From NCBI GenBank assembly GCA_963775295.1, contig CAVZIK010000006.1:930001-994000 (forward strand): 64,000 bases of DNA. Reading direction: 5' to 3'. The notes beneath the pieces are model-generated. The model worked only from the letters and a program-made list of their open reading frames with translations. It was not told where the DNA came from and made no database searches. Within the stretch, counting starts at the first letter, position 1. Every line of letters starts with the position of its first letter. The DNA is from JAMDEO01 sp963775295. GTDB taxonomy: Bacteria; Actinomycetota; Thermoleophilia; RBG-16-64-13. Made by a program: the position numbers and the translations under genes. Positions 33,063 through 41,890 of the stretch are shown here, in pieces.

Positions 33063-35123
33063 TCACGCTGTTTGTCCCTGGTCCAGTTCCGCCAGATGCT
33101 TGATTCGGCAGAGAGAGTGGTTCCAAACGACGTCGTGCGCGAATCCGGGGAAGATGCTCTTCCACAAGGCCCAGCCCATTCGCCCGAACGCGCCTTCCCC
33201 TCGAGGGAAGTCGAAGCCGACATAGGTGGTCAGCAAGCTGACACCAGACTTGCTCGGGGCTACATCGAAAGTAAAGATCCCGCCGCGGCCGAAGCCGTTG
33301 AGGATGCGGTAGAGAAGATAGCGGCCGGGCACGACCTTATCCAACGAGACATCGAACGATAGACTCTTGAAGATAAGGTCGTAGCGGATCACGGTTCCTA
33401 CTCGATTTGCCGTGCCCGCAATCCTATGTACGTTGATGAAGCGCGGGGTGAAGTACCCGCGTCCCGGGTCACCGAAGGCTCCCAATTGACGGAGGACGGA
33501 TTCCTCGCTTGCTCGGATCTGGATCGAGAACATCCGCTCCACCTGCGGCGGCGTGGCCGGCGGCTCGAGTTCAAGAAGCGAGAACAACTCGCGCCGTTTC
33601 GGCTCCACTTCTTCGAGAGGGACCCCGGTGGGATAGCGTCCGAATCCCTCCCAGTCCAACCCGAAAAGGCGCTCAGTAGCCTTGTTTCTGATGGTTGCCA
33701 GCAGTCCCCCGGTGAAGATGAGCCAAATCGAGGCGGGGTGAAACATGGCGCCGAGAATGCGGCGATAGCTGTCGTCTCCGCTTGCGATGCGCCATAGAAC
33801 TCCGCCGAGCCGACGCCTCCGCTCGGGCTTGGTCATCCGCTCGGTGATCAGCGCCTGATACAAGACGCGGCTCAGCGCCGGGTTTCCGAACACCCGGCGG
33901 CTGAGGAGGAAGATGGCCTGGCCGTATCGGTTGTCCTTATCGAACTGCCTAACCACGGGTAAGTACTGCTTGGACAGACTGGCATGATCGATGCCGTTAT
34001 CGATGATGCAATCGGCTAGTGCCGACGCCGTGACGTACGCCGAGTACAGCCCGTCCTTATAGAGGCGCGAGACCGCCATGTCGCCGGTGAGTGCCACGCG
34101 GTGGGCGAAGAAGTTCTTCGCGGCCCCAACCGTCATGTTGGGGTGACAGCAGCATCCCGCTTTGAACGCGGCTTTTGGCGGCAACAGCAACCTGATATGC
34201 GGCAACTCCACGAACCGCCGAACGAGATCGAGGGACTGCGAGGGATCGGCTCGGTCGATCGCCTTGCCTAAGAGAACCACCGTGATCCATTTTCCCTTGG
34301 GAAGAATCGAGGACATCTCGATGTCGATCTCTTTGGAGCCGTGTTGGGCGAAGTGCACCTCGCCGTCGAGCGGCCGCAGCAATTCCTCGTCGGTCTGCAG
34401 TTCTGCGATCGCCGCTCGGCGTACCCTCGGGGGCTGCAGTCGAGGGATCAACCTACGGAGCACGGCGAACAGGGGGTCGGATTTCAGAGCCATACCGGGT
34501 GATCTATTCACGCCTCCGGCGAAAACGACGAAGTCAGCCTCGAGGGTTTCGTCTGAAAGTCCGTCCTCATCGGCAACGGCGGTGTGGTAGGTGACCAGCA
34601 TCTTACCGGCGGTCGAGCGGCGAACGTCTCGGACTTCGGCCGTTATCACCTCGGCGCCGCGTGCCACCGCCGTGTGCAATAGGAACGTGTCGAAGTTCCC
34701 GTATCGTCCCGCCCGCTGGTGGGGACGCGACCCGCGGAACACCGACAGCATCTCGCGGTTCTTTGGTACCGGCAGTTGGATGCTCTTCCAATCCCCATGG
34801 ACGACGACTTCGGTCGCCCTCGACTCGATTACATCTTCCGGCAGAATTATCCCGTTCTCGACCAGGATGTCCGCCAGCCTGGGTGAGATCCCGCCTGCGC
34901 AGTAATTGCACCCTTCCCATGAGCAAAATGCCGAGGGCTGATAGAAACAGATCTCGCTCTTCTTCTCGAAGATGACGACCTTGATGGATTTGCCAAGTTC
35001 CTGAGCTCGCTGAAGGAGCCGGAAAGCGAAGAATGACCCCGCCGGCCCGCCTCCGACCACGGCCACCGTGGCCTGATCGGCTAGCGGCTCACTTGCTGTT
35101 GTATGAGGAGACATCCCCCCCAT
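33063..35123 (-). CDS. FAD-dependent reductase fused to a START/SRPBCC-like domain
   Basis: 686 residues. An N-terminal Rossmann FAD motif (VAVVGGGPAGSFFAFRLL, near residue 20) and a second flavin site (RVALTGDMAVSRLYKDGL) mark a geranylgeranyl-reductase-like or other group A flavoprotein of about 430 residues. An unusual cysteine cluster occurs at CSWEGCNYCAGG (residues 66-77), and AGCCCHPN lies near residue 313. A hydrophobic stretch (ILGAMFHPASIWLIFTGGLLATI) then leads to a C-terminal domain (about 545-670) with strands (RIAGTANRVGTVIRYDLIF; GGIFTFDVAPS), fitting a START/SRPBCC fold. The reaction is unknown; reduction of a lipid or aromatic substrate bound by the START domain is a guess. 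The ATG at 35123 is supported by gggg sequence only. Confidence 0.8.
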   Translation of the reverse strand: MGGMSPHTTASEPLADQATVAVVGGGPAGSFFAFRLLQRAQELGKSIKVVIFEKKSEICFYQPSAFCSWEGCNYCAGGISPRLADILVENGIILPEDVIESRATEVVVHGDWKSIQLPVPKNREMLSVFRGSRPHQRAGRYGNFDTFLLHTAVARGAEVITAEVRDVRRSTAGKMLVTYHTAVADEDGLSDETLEADFVVFAGGVNRSPGMALKSDPLFAVLRRLIPRLQPPRVRRAAIAELQTDEELLRPLDGEVHFAQHGSKEIDIEMSSILPKGKWITVVLLGKAIDRADPSQSLDLVRRFVELPHIRLLLPPKAAFKAGCCCHPNMTVGAAKNFFAHRVALTGDMAVSRLYKDGLYSAYVTASALADCIIDNGIDHASLSKQYLPVVRQFDKDNRYGQAIFLLSRRVFGNPALSRVLYQALITERMTKPERRRRLGGVLWRIASGDDSYRRILGAMFHPASIWLIFTGGLLATIRNKATERLFGLDWEGFGRYPTGVPLEEVEPKRRELFSLLELEPPATPPQVERMFSIQIRASEESVLRQLGAFGDPGRGYFTPRFINVHRIAGTANRVGTVIRYDLIFKSLSFDVSLDKVVPGRYLLYRILNGFGRGGIFTFDVAPSKSGVSLLTTYVGFDFPRGEGAFGRMGWALWKSIFPGFAHDVVWNHSLCRIKHLAELDQGQTA

Positions 35124-35276
35124 TTCCTCCCGCGCGGGTTGCCTGGTTGTCGCATTCGGTTTTCAGGTTTCACAATATCAACGCGACGCGCTGGCGGTAC
35201 TGCGTAGAAGGTGCTTTGCTTAAGAGCGACAGACGACCGAGACGGCTTGCCGCCGCCCAGATCGACGGAGGATGGC

Positions 35277-36113
35277 ATGGCTCCACATATTCCCGAGTTC
35301 CGTCCGATGCGCAGTTTCATCCTGAACGACATTCGCTCCGACAACGACCGGCCGAAGTTCTTCCGCTGGCTTTACAAGCAGCACGTTCCCGAGAGCATCT
35401 CGCAATTCATGCCGTACTGCACCAAGTACTGCACCTACCATGCTCTGCCGCTGCCTGCGGATGCGCTTGACTTCGGCACCTACAACTTGGTCATGACCGA
35501 GCACTACTGGCTGTTCAATATCTTCCAGGCGGGCGGCTCCGCCCATTCGAGCGGGCTGGCTTTCGGCGAGGAATATCCCGACGATTTCATGGAGATCACG
35601 CGACAGCCTCCGAGCAATGTGCTGCGGCAGACGGGCTGGGAGGGAAGCCGCGACGGCTATCATCCCCTCGTGTTTGCCTTTGCCCCTGTGTTCTGGGAAG
35701 ACGACTTCAAAGGCGCTGGTCGTCTCACCGACGCCGGCGTGAACGTCCGCTGGCTGTTCTTCTTCAGCTATCCGGAATGGATCTCGCCCGCGGAAGGAGA
35801 TTCCTGGTTCCGAGACGTCTTCGCCCCCGAAGTGTGCGCCAATGACGAGGTGACCCGTTTCGTTTCCAGCCGCGTGTTGGATGAGCCGCGCGTCAACCCC
35901 TTCGACCGCGTGTGTGAGGTCTGGTTTGAGGACAGCGAAGCCTGGCACCGGGCCCTGGTGGAGAAGGCGGATCAGTACACGGAGCCTCCGTGGGCCGCGT
36001 GGAACAAGTTCCCGTTCCTTGAGCCGTTTAAGGATTTCGTGGGCGTGTTTATCTTGGATCGGCCGGAATCGGATCACCTGCAGCAATGGCGAGGATACAT
36101 CACGACGAGGTGA
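35277..36113 (+). CDS. Uncharacterised 278-residue protein
   Basis: 278 residues, cytoplasmic by composition, rich in aromatic residues. Features include FILNDIRSDNDRPKFFRWLYK near the start, two cysteines close together in YCTKYCTYHAL (about residue 41), and a C-terminal part with FDRVCEVWFEDSEAWHRALV, which looks like the repeating unit of dimeric alpha-beta barrel (EthD-like) proteins. The first half (HVPESISQF) could be a second copy of such a barrel. No reaction is assigned. The ATG at 35277 has acggagg at the right distance. It is divergent from the FAD reductase gene, with 153 bases between starts, so the two may be co-regulated. Confidence 0.7.
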   Translation: MAPHIPEFRPMRSFILNDIRSDNDRPKFFRWLYKQHVPESISQFMPYCTKYCTYHALPLPADALDFGTYNLVMTEHYWLFNIFQAGGSAHSSGLAFGEEYPDDFMEITRQPPSNVLRQTGWEGSRDGYHPLVFAFAPVFWEDDFKGAGRLTDAGVNVRWLFFFSYPEWISPAEGDSWFRDVFAPEVCANDEVTRFVSSRVLDEPRVNPFDRVCEVWFEDSEAWHRALVEKADQYTEPPWAAWNKFPFLEPFKDFVGVFILDRPESDHLQQWRGYITTR

Positions 36114-36712
36114 CGCCGAAAGTGCCGATGCCTAGAATCAAGAGCCACGTGGCGGCAACTCTCCGACTTCTTGGAAGGGCGGCGGGTCAGATGTGCCCAA
36201 CATATCCGCGAAGGCGCGAGGCTGGAAGTCGTTTCAAGGCATGGAAGATGCGGGACGACGTCGTTTCCGTCGAAACAGGCGAGTGTTCGATAGCCAATGT
36301 GGTCGTAGGCGGGGTTCCGGACCAAGTGGCTGGCTGGTGCGCGCCTGGGCGAACAGCTGGAGAGGCGAGACTGTCTTGCCGAGTGGGATAGATGAGTTTT
36401 CAGCGTCGGGGCATCGGCGCCGATGCCGTCGCGCTCCTGCCAAGAGGGGCATGTTCCGAACGGCGGCGGGGGTCGTCCATGCGTTTTCCGCCACAGACAG
36501 CGGGTTCTCCACCTCCGTCGCAGGAAGCTCGGGTTTACGTGGGGGGAAGAGTGCGACCTCGACTGGGCCGGGGGAGGGCTGCGGTGCAACCACTGGCGGC
36601 TCGAACTCGGTTAAGATACCGCATCAGGGCGCGTGAGAAGGCGCCTTTCCGGGAAGAACCGTGTGGGCTGACCTTTCTCGAGGCCACCGGCCGAGCGACC
36701 AAGGATGTGTTC
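36114..36712. other. 600-base region without a supported gene
   Basis: Several overlapping open frames on both strands show arginine/proline-rich translations typical of non-coding GC-rich DNA, and none has family-like sequence. A perfect 16-bp palindrome (gcatcggcgccgatgc) lies around 36409-36424. No tRNA or terminator was recognised. The end of the region carries an aagga just before the GTG of the next, broken, gene. Confidence 0.4.
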
Positions 36713-37113
36713 GTGAACGACCCAGCGAAGCAAGCCTTCAATCGGAGTGTCGCGTCGGCCGCTCTCCCCATTGTCATGAAGCTGGAAGAGGTGACTCGAG
36801 CGTTTGTGCGGAATTCGACACGCGATTCGCGTACGGGATGCTTATGTTCGTTTTGGGCAAGTACTTTCGCCACGGGATATTCGCCATCAGCACCACCAAG
36901 AAGGCCGTCAACCTCAGATTCCTCTACGGATTTCTGCTGGACGACCCCCGGTCTGTTCTTCGACCGGGTACGAGCATTCTCATGACCATGGATTTCGCTT
37001 CCCTTGAGGATATAGACGTCAAACTGGTGACCGACTATGTGACAGAGGCTGTGGAGAAGCTGGAAGAATTCAACGCGTTGCTGCCGCAAAGACCCGCAAA
37101 GGGGGGCTCATGA
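36713..37113 (+). pseudogene. DUF1801-like protein with one frameshift
   Basis: From GTG 36713 (aagga 7 bases upstream) the first frame reads NDPAKQAFNRSVASAALPIV, then MKLEEVTRAFVRNS. At about 36818-36822 the family-like sequence jumps to another frame: FDTRFAYGMLMFVLGKYFRH, then ISTTKKAVNLRFLYG and the end SLEDIDVKLVTDYVTEAVEK. The second part matches the DUF1801 pattern (YGM..F...; AVNLRF..G; acidic LED.D helix). The stop (37111-37113) overlaps the ATG of the stress-protein gene (ATGA), as expected for an intact operon, so a single indel or an assembly error is likely. The repaired length would be about 133 residues. It is unrelated in position to the other broken DUF1801 gene at 384-750. 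Confidence 0.55.
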
Positions 37114-37544
37114 AGACGATCCTGGTTGGAGTAGACGGTTCACCGCACGGAGAGGCGGCGCTGGATTTCGCAGCGGAGGAGGCTTCACTGCGCGGCGCCG
37201 GCTTGCTTGTGATCTGCGCTTGGGAGATTCCCATGGTGATCGATCCCATGGCCGCGTACCCCGGCGAATGGTTCGAAAGAATGCAGCAAGACGCCGACGG
37301 TCTCGTCAAGGCAGCTGTGGCTCGGGTGAAGAAGTCGCACCCCGGGATGCTATGCGAGGGCAAGGCGATAGAGGGCCACCCTGCCGTTGTTTTGCTCGAA
37401 GAGGCTAAGAACGCGGACATGATCGTTCTCGGCAGTCACGGACGTGGCGAGTTCGCTTCTCTGCTGCTGGGATCGGTGGCCCAGCAGGTCATTCACCACG
37501 CGGCTTGCCCGGTAGTGGTCGTGCGTCTGCCCGACGACGACTAG
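37110..37544 (+). CDS. Universal stress protein (UspA family)
   Basis: 144 residues, one UspA domain. The N-terminal TILVGVDGSPHGEAALDFA and the C-terminal ATP-binding signature GSHGRGEFASLLLGSVAQQV (G-2x-G-9x-G(S/T)) are both complete, so ATP binding is predicted. The last strand is CPVVVVRLP. These cytoplasmic proteins accumulate under starvation or low oxygen. The ATG overlaps the stop of the broken DUF1801 gene and has aaaggggggctc upstream. Expression may therefore depend on coupled translation. Confidence 0.95.
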   Translation: MKTILVGVDGSPHGEAALDFAAEEASLRGAGLLVICAWEIPMVIDPMAAYPGEWFERMQQDADGLVKAAVARVKKSHPGMLCEGKAIEGHPAVVLLEEAKNADMIVLGSHGRGEFASLLLGSVAQQVIHHAACPVVVVRLPDDD

Positions 37545-37905
37545 CTCCTGCGCTTGGCATTCAGGCCGCAAATGTGAGATTATTCTTCTCCCGGACGGGC
37601 GTTTGAAGTGCTGTTTGGCACCCGGACGCTTGCTTACAGCGGCAGACCATGCTGGGGATCTTGAGGCGCTTGCCGAATGCCACGGCGCTTCCTGTGAGAC
37701 TGGGGCAGCAACTTTCGCTGCCGAGTCAGTCGCCCCGCTTGCGATCACGTGCCGGATGTCTATCGAAATCTTGGTGCCCACGAGCGTCCTGTGCGCTCCG
37801 CTGAGGTCTTCACCCAATTCCTGTCGGCCGAAATCGTGGCGTCACGCTCACGTTTGGCACTTCAGGACACATCTGCACAACGGGAATACAACGGAGGGAT
37901 GAAAA
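37545..37905. other. Intergenic region before the dehydrogenase operon
   Basis: No gene is supported; the open frames across it lack family pattern and start signals. It should hold the promoter of the operon that begins at 37906. The last bases (acggagggatgaaa) supply a ribosome binding site. No clear terminator for the stress-protein gene is seen. Confidence 0.35.
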
Positions 37906-38823
37906 ATGAAAGTCACGGTTATCGGCGCGGCCGGATCGGTGGGCGCGCCCGCGGCGTTCTACATCGCAGCTTCGGGTTTGGTCGACGAGATGGTACTGAT
38001 CGACATGCGTCCCAACGTCGTCGAGCAGCATGCCATGGACATGAGCACCGCAGTTTCCGCTCTCAACGTCAGCGTGAAGGCCGGCGACTTCGCCGATCTG
38101 GCTGGATCTGACGTGGTCATCAACGCTGCCGGCGTACCCCAAGGTCTCATCGCCGATAGGATGGAGATGCTGCCCAAGAACATCCCCCTTGTTCGTGACA
38201 CCGCCTTCAAGATCAAGCAATACTGCCCCGAAGCGATCGTGCTCACGGCTACCAACCCGGTGGATCCCTTGAACTACGCCACCTACCGTACGAGCGGGTT
38301 CGACCGTAAGCGCGTCTTGGGCTACTCGGTGAACGACTCGTTTCGCTTTCGCGAACTTGTGGCTCGCACCAAGGGCGTGAAGGTCAGTCAAGTGCAGGCC
38401 ACCGTTGTCGGGGAGCACGGCAGCACCCAAGTGCCTCTCTTCAGTTCGGCCCGCATCGATGGTAGGTCGATCTCCTTCACCGAGGCTGAGAAGAACGAGA
38501 TCCTCGGCGAGATCCCCAATATCCTTCGCCGTTTTGAAGAGTTACAGGCGGGACGCACGGCCGGTTGGACTTGCGCCATCGGTCTAGCGTCACTCGTGCG
38601 CGCCATCCGTGACGACTCGGGCGAGATCTTCCCCGCGTCCGTCGTCCTGGATGGAGAGTACGGGCAGCGCGATCTGAGCATGTCGGTGCCCATCAGGCTT
38701 GGCCGCAACGGCGCGAAAGAGATCCTGCAGTGGACACTCGAGCCGGACGAACAAGCCAAGTTTGAAAAGAGTGCCGCCGCGATGGGCGCAGCGGCGCGCA
38801 TCGTCGACGAAGCTCTACGATAG
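37906..38823 (+). CDS. Lactate/malate dehydrogenase-family oxidoreductase
   Basis: 305 residues of the L-lactate/malate dehydrogenase family. An NAD loop (VTVIGAAGSVGAPAAFYIA), acidic end of the second strand (VLIDMRP), TATNPVDPLNY, an active-site Arg in DSFRFRELVA and a catalytic His in GEHGSTQVPLF are all present. The substrate loop (VPQGLIADRMEML) differs from the usual malate (R-P-G-M-x-R) and lactate (Q-R-P-G-E-x-R) forms, so the substrate may be another 2-hydroxy acid. The ATG follows acggaggg. It heads a three-gene operon with an enoate-reductase-like gene (32 bases on) and a short-chain dehydrogenase. Confidence 0.9.
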   Translation: MKVTVIGAAGSVGAPAAFYIAASGLVDEMVLIDMRPNVVEQHAMDMSTAVSALNVSVKAGDFADLAGSDVVINAAGVPQGLIADRMEMLPKNIPLVRDTAFKIKQYCPEAIVLTATNPVDPLNYATYRTSGFDRKRVLGYSVNDSFRFRELVARTKGVKVSQVQATVVGEHGSTQVPLFSSARIDGRSISFTEAEKNEILGEIPNILRRFEELQAGRTAGWTCAIGLASLVRAIRDDSGEIFPASVVLDGEYGQRDLSMSVPIRLGRNGAKEILQWTLEPDEQAKFEKSAAAMGAAARIVDEALR

Positions 38824-38855
38824 AGCGCTGACCAGTTCAGAAGGAAGTGATTGAT

Positions 38856-40979
38856 ATGACTAAGAGTTACGAGAGACTGATGGAGCCGGGCATGATCGGC
38901 CCGATCACGACCCGCAACCGGATCCTCAAAACCGCCAACGGCACCTCGTACATGGAAGAGGACCAGACAGTGGGCGATCGTATGATCGCTTACTACGAGC
39001 GCCTGGCGAAAGGCGGCGTGGGCTTCCTAGTGGTGGAGTCGTGTGGCACTGAGTATCCGCTCGCGATCCAGCACGTCCACTACTTCCCCGACGGGAGCTA
39101 CGAGGGCGTACAACTCCATTTCGATGACGATCGATTCATCCCCGGATTTCAGCGGCTCACCGATGCCGTGCATAAGCACGGTTGTCCCGTGTCCATCCAG
39201 TTCCAACACGCCGGCCCCTGGAACCCCACCGGCCTGCTGCCGCGCGACCCAGCGATCCGCGACATCAAGTGCGCCTCCGCCATGACCCTGGAGGAGCTGC
39301 CTGGTCCGGACTTCCTTCCCTGTCGCGAGATGACCAAGCAGGAAGTGGAAGACCAGATCGACCAGTGGGCCTCGGCTGCGGAACGCGCCTGGAAGGCTGG
39401 ATTTGACGCCTGCGAAATCAACCACGGTACCTTCCACCAGGGCAACACTTTCCTGTCACGCGTGTGGAACAAGCGTGACGATGAGTACGGGCCACAGAGT
39501 TTCGAGAACCGTACTCGCTTCCTGCGTAACATCATCGTCGAGGCCAAGCGGCGGTGCGGCCCGAACTTCGCGGTGCACACGCTCTTCAACATCGTGGAGT
39601 ACAACCACCCTCTCGCGACCACCATTGACGAGGGCGCGGAGATGGCGAAGCTCGTTGCCGAAGTGGCCGACGGCATCAACTGCCGGGGGGAGCGCTATGG
39701 GCACCGAGGCGGACTGCTCCAGCCCGACCGCATCCTCTACCCGGACCGAGATCTGCAGGACCTGCCCGAGGGGCTCGATTGGAGCCGCAACGGGCGCGGC
39801 GCCACAGTGCCGCTGGTGGAAGCGGTCAAGGCCAAGGGAGTCACGATCCCGGTATGGACCGCCTGCCGTATGGACGCGGACATGGGTGAGGAGTACTTGC
39901 AGAAGGGCAGTCTCGATTTCGTGGGAATGACTCGCCGTCTGCTGGCCGATCCCGAGCTACCCAACAAGGTCAAGGAAGGCCGCATGGAAGACATTCGGGT
40001 CTGCCACGGTTGTCTCTACTGCTTCGACTGTCGGAACAAGAACAAGAAGCTCGAGTGTCGGGTCAACGCGACCTTGGGCCGGGAGATCCTGCCGGAGTAC
40101 CAATCGCGCCCGATCGAGAAGAAGAAGAAAGTGCTCGTTGCCGGGGGCGGCCCAGGCGGCATGGAAGCTGCCCGCGTGGCTGCGGAGCGCGGGTACGACG
40201 TCGTCCTCTACGAGAAAGGCTCCTATCTGGGCGGCTTGGAGCCGCTGGCGGCCATCGTCAAGGACCTCGAGACCGAGGACATGATGGGGCACGTGAAGTA
40301 TCTCGAGACTCAGCTCAAGAAGGACAAGGTCGCGGTCCACATGAAGAAGGCCGTAACCGCAGACGTGATCCGGGCGGAAAAGCCGGACGTGGTCATCCTG
40401 GCCACCGGCGCGGCTCACACCGAGTTCAACCTCAAAGGCTCCGACAGCGGCAAGTTCATCCCCACCCAGAAGCTCCACGGTCTGCTCAAGACCGCGCTGA
40501 AGTTTTTCAACCCCGAACAGATGGAGACGCTCTCCAAGCTGTGGATGCCGGTTGGTAGCAGTGTCGTGATCATGGGCGGTACGCTTCACGGGTGCGAGCT
40601 GGCGGAGTTCCTCACCAAGCGCGGCCGTAAGGTGGTTATCGCCCACGACGGTCCTCAGTCAGAGCTGGGTGAGGGAATCTACAGGGACGACCAAGAGAAT
40701 CTGTGGCCGTGGTTCAAGCTAAAGCACGTGCCCATCTGGACCGACTGTAGCTACCTGGAGATCGTAGACGACGGTCTGAAGATCCAGGTGCCGGACAAGC
40801 GTATCTTCACATTGCGGGGCAAAAGCGTGATGACCACCCAGGATTGGGGCCCGAACAACGAACTGGTGGCCGAGCTCGAGAAGATGGGCATCGAGACTCT
40901 TGTGATCGGCAGTGCCAAGGATCCCGGGTGGATTGTGGACGCGGTGCGCGAAGGCGCTCTGGCGGGATACGCGGTCTAG
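38856..40979 (+). CDS. Old-yellow-enzyme / 2,4-dienoyl-CoA reductase-type flavoprotein
   Basis: 707 residues. Residues 1-370 form an FMN-binding TIM barrel of the old yellow enzyme type (RNRILKTANGTSYMEED; FQHAGPWNPTG; CEINHGTFHQGNTFLS; GMTRRLLADPEL). Cysteines 383, 386, 389, 392 and 402 (CHGCLYCFDC) mark the [4Fe-4S] site, with one more Cys than usual. From about residue 423 an FAD/NAD(P)H half begins with VLVAGGGPGGMEAARVAA. Relatives are 2,4-dienoyl-CoA reductase, 2-enoate reductase and the bile-acid BaiCD and BaiH enzymes. It would reduce an activated C=C bond in the cytoplasm with NAD(P)H. The ATG has aaggaag upstream. Confidence 0.92.
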   Translation: MTKSYERLMEPGMIGPITTRNRILKTANGTSYMEEDQTVGDRMIAYYERLAKGGVGFLVVESCGTEYPLAIQHVHYFPDGSYEGVQLHFDDDRFIPGFQRLTDAVHKHGCPVSIQFQHAGPWNPTGLLPRDPAIRDIKCASAMTLEELPGPDFLPCREMTKQEVEDQIDQWASAAERAWKAGFDACEINHGTFHQGNTFLSRVWNKRDDEYGPQSFENRTRFLRNIIVEAKRRCGPNFAVHTLFNIVEYNHPLATTIDEGAEMAKLVAEVADGINCRGERYGHRGGLLQPDRILYPDRDLQDLPEGLDWSRNGRGATVPLVEAVKAKGVTIPVWTACRMDADMGEEYLQKGSLDFVGMTRRLLADPELPNKVKEGRMEDIRVCHGCLYCFDCRNKNKKLECRVNATLGREILPEYQSRPIEKKKKVLVAGGGPGGMEAARVAAERGYDVVLYEKGSYLGGLEPLAAIVKDLETEDMMGHVKYLETQLKKDKVAVHMKKAVTADVIRAEKPDVVILATGAAHTEFNLKGSDSGKFIPTQKLHGLLKTALKFFNPEQMETLSKLWMPVGSSVVIMGGTLHGCELAEFLTKRGRKVVIAHDGPQSELGEGIYRDDQENLWPWFKLKHVPIWTDCSYLEIVDDGLKIQVPDKRIFTLRGKSVMTTQDWGPNNELVAELEKMGIETLVIGSAKDPGWIVDAVREGALAGYAV

Positions 40980-41023
40980 GGCGCCGGCTCGAAGTCGCGT
41001 GACACACCACGAGGAGGCAGTTG

Positions 41024-41788
41024 ATGGGGATCATGGACGGCAAAGTCTGCATCGTCACCGGTGGCGCGGGAAGCGTGGGCTTGGCGAGCGCCAAGCTGCT
41101 CCTGGAAGAAGGCGCACGAGTGATGCTCGTGGGCCGGAATGCGAGCAACCTGGATCGCGCAGTCGAGACACTGGGCGGCGATCCGGACAGAGTGGCCATG
41201 AGCCAAGCCGACGTTGCGGATGCTGAGCAGACCCGGAAGTACGTCCGCGACACCGCTGCCAAATGGGGCAAGATCGACGTGCTGTTCAGCCACGCGGGCA
41301 TCTCCGGGGTGCTGCAGCCGGTGACGGAATACCCGGATGACATGTTCGACGCGGTCATCGCTGCCAACGTGCGAGGGACGTTTCTTGCCTGCAAGTACTG
41401 TCTGCCGCAGATGAACGACGGAGGCAGCATCGTCATCACATCCAGCATCATGGGCGTCCGTGCCGACCCCGGTTGCTGCGCGTACGCGACTTCGAAGCAC
41501 GCTCTCATCGGGCTGGCGCGAGTTATCGCCAAGGAGGCTGCCTCGCGGGACATCCGGGTGAACGTCTGCGCTCCCGGTCCGATCGACAACGATTTTCAGA
41601 CCAAGATCGAGGGGCAGCTTACCGACATAGTCGGGCAGGACGGCACTGAGTTTTTGAACCAGATCATCCCCCTGGGCCGACACGGCAAGGCCGCGGAAGT
41701 CGCTCGGATGGTTCTCTTTCTGGCATCGAGCCAGAGCAGCTTTTCCACGGGAAGCGTCTTCATGGTTGACGGCGGCATGAATATCTGA
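41024..41788 (+). CDS. Short-chain dehydrogenase/reductase
   Basis: 254 residues of classical SDR size. The cofactor motif is VTGGAGSVGLASAKLLLEEG (TGxxxGxG-like), with NAD(P) contacts in VGRNAS and QADVAD, FSHAGISG in place of NNAG, the catalytic Ser in IVITSSIMG and YATSK (Tyr-x3-Lys). The C-terminus FSTGSVFMVDGGMNI is typical. It interconverts a hydroxyl and a ketone on an unknown substrate. ATG at 41024 follows gaggagg by 6 bases. It ends the operon with the dehydrogenase and enoate-reductase-like genes, followed by a strong hairpin at 41812. Together the three could carry out reversible oxidation and reduction steps on one cyclic or unsaturated substrate. Confidence 0.95.
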   Translation: MGIMDGKVCIVTGGAGSVGLASAKLLLEEGARVMLVGRNASNLDRAVETLGGDPDRVAMSQADVADAEQTRKYVRDTAAKWGKIDVLFSHAGISGVLQPVTEYPDDMFDAVIAANVRGTFLACKYCLPQMNDGGSIVITSSIMGVRADPGCCAYATSKHALIGLARVIAKEAASRDIRVNVCAPGPIDNDFQTKIEGQLTDIVGQDGTEFLNQIIPLGRHGKAAEVARMVLFLASSQSSFSTGSVFMVDGGMNI

Positions 41789-41811
41789 GCGTATGAGTTG
41801 TCGACCTGTCC

Positions 41812-41851
41812 GGGGCCGATGGGGCCCGCCGTGAGGGGCCCCATCGGCCCC
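41812..41851 (+). terminator. Strong hairpin after the SDR gene
   Basis: A perfect 16-bp stem (ggggccgatggggccc with its complement, 41812-41827 and 41836-41851) encloses an 8-base loop, 23 bases after the SDR stop. The following bases (gtcgcttgt) lack a clear T-run, so termination is probable but not certain. Confidence 0.7.
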
Positions 41852-41890
41852 GTCGCTTGTAGGCCGCCGCGCACGCGTTACAATTCCCAA

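Noticed and set aside
36114..36712. Search for a tRNA or small RNA in the 600-base gap
   Set aside because: No cloverleaf, no T-loop sequence with a matching acceptor stem, and no terminator were found.
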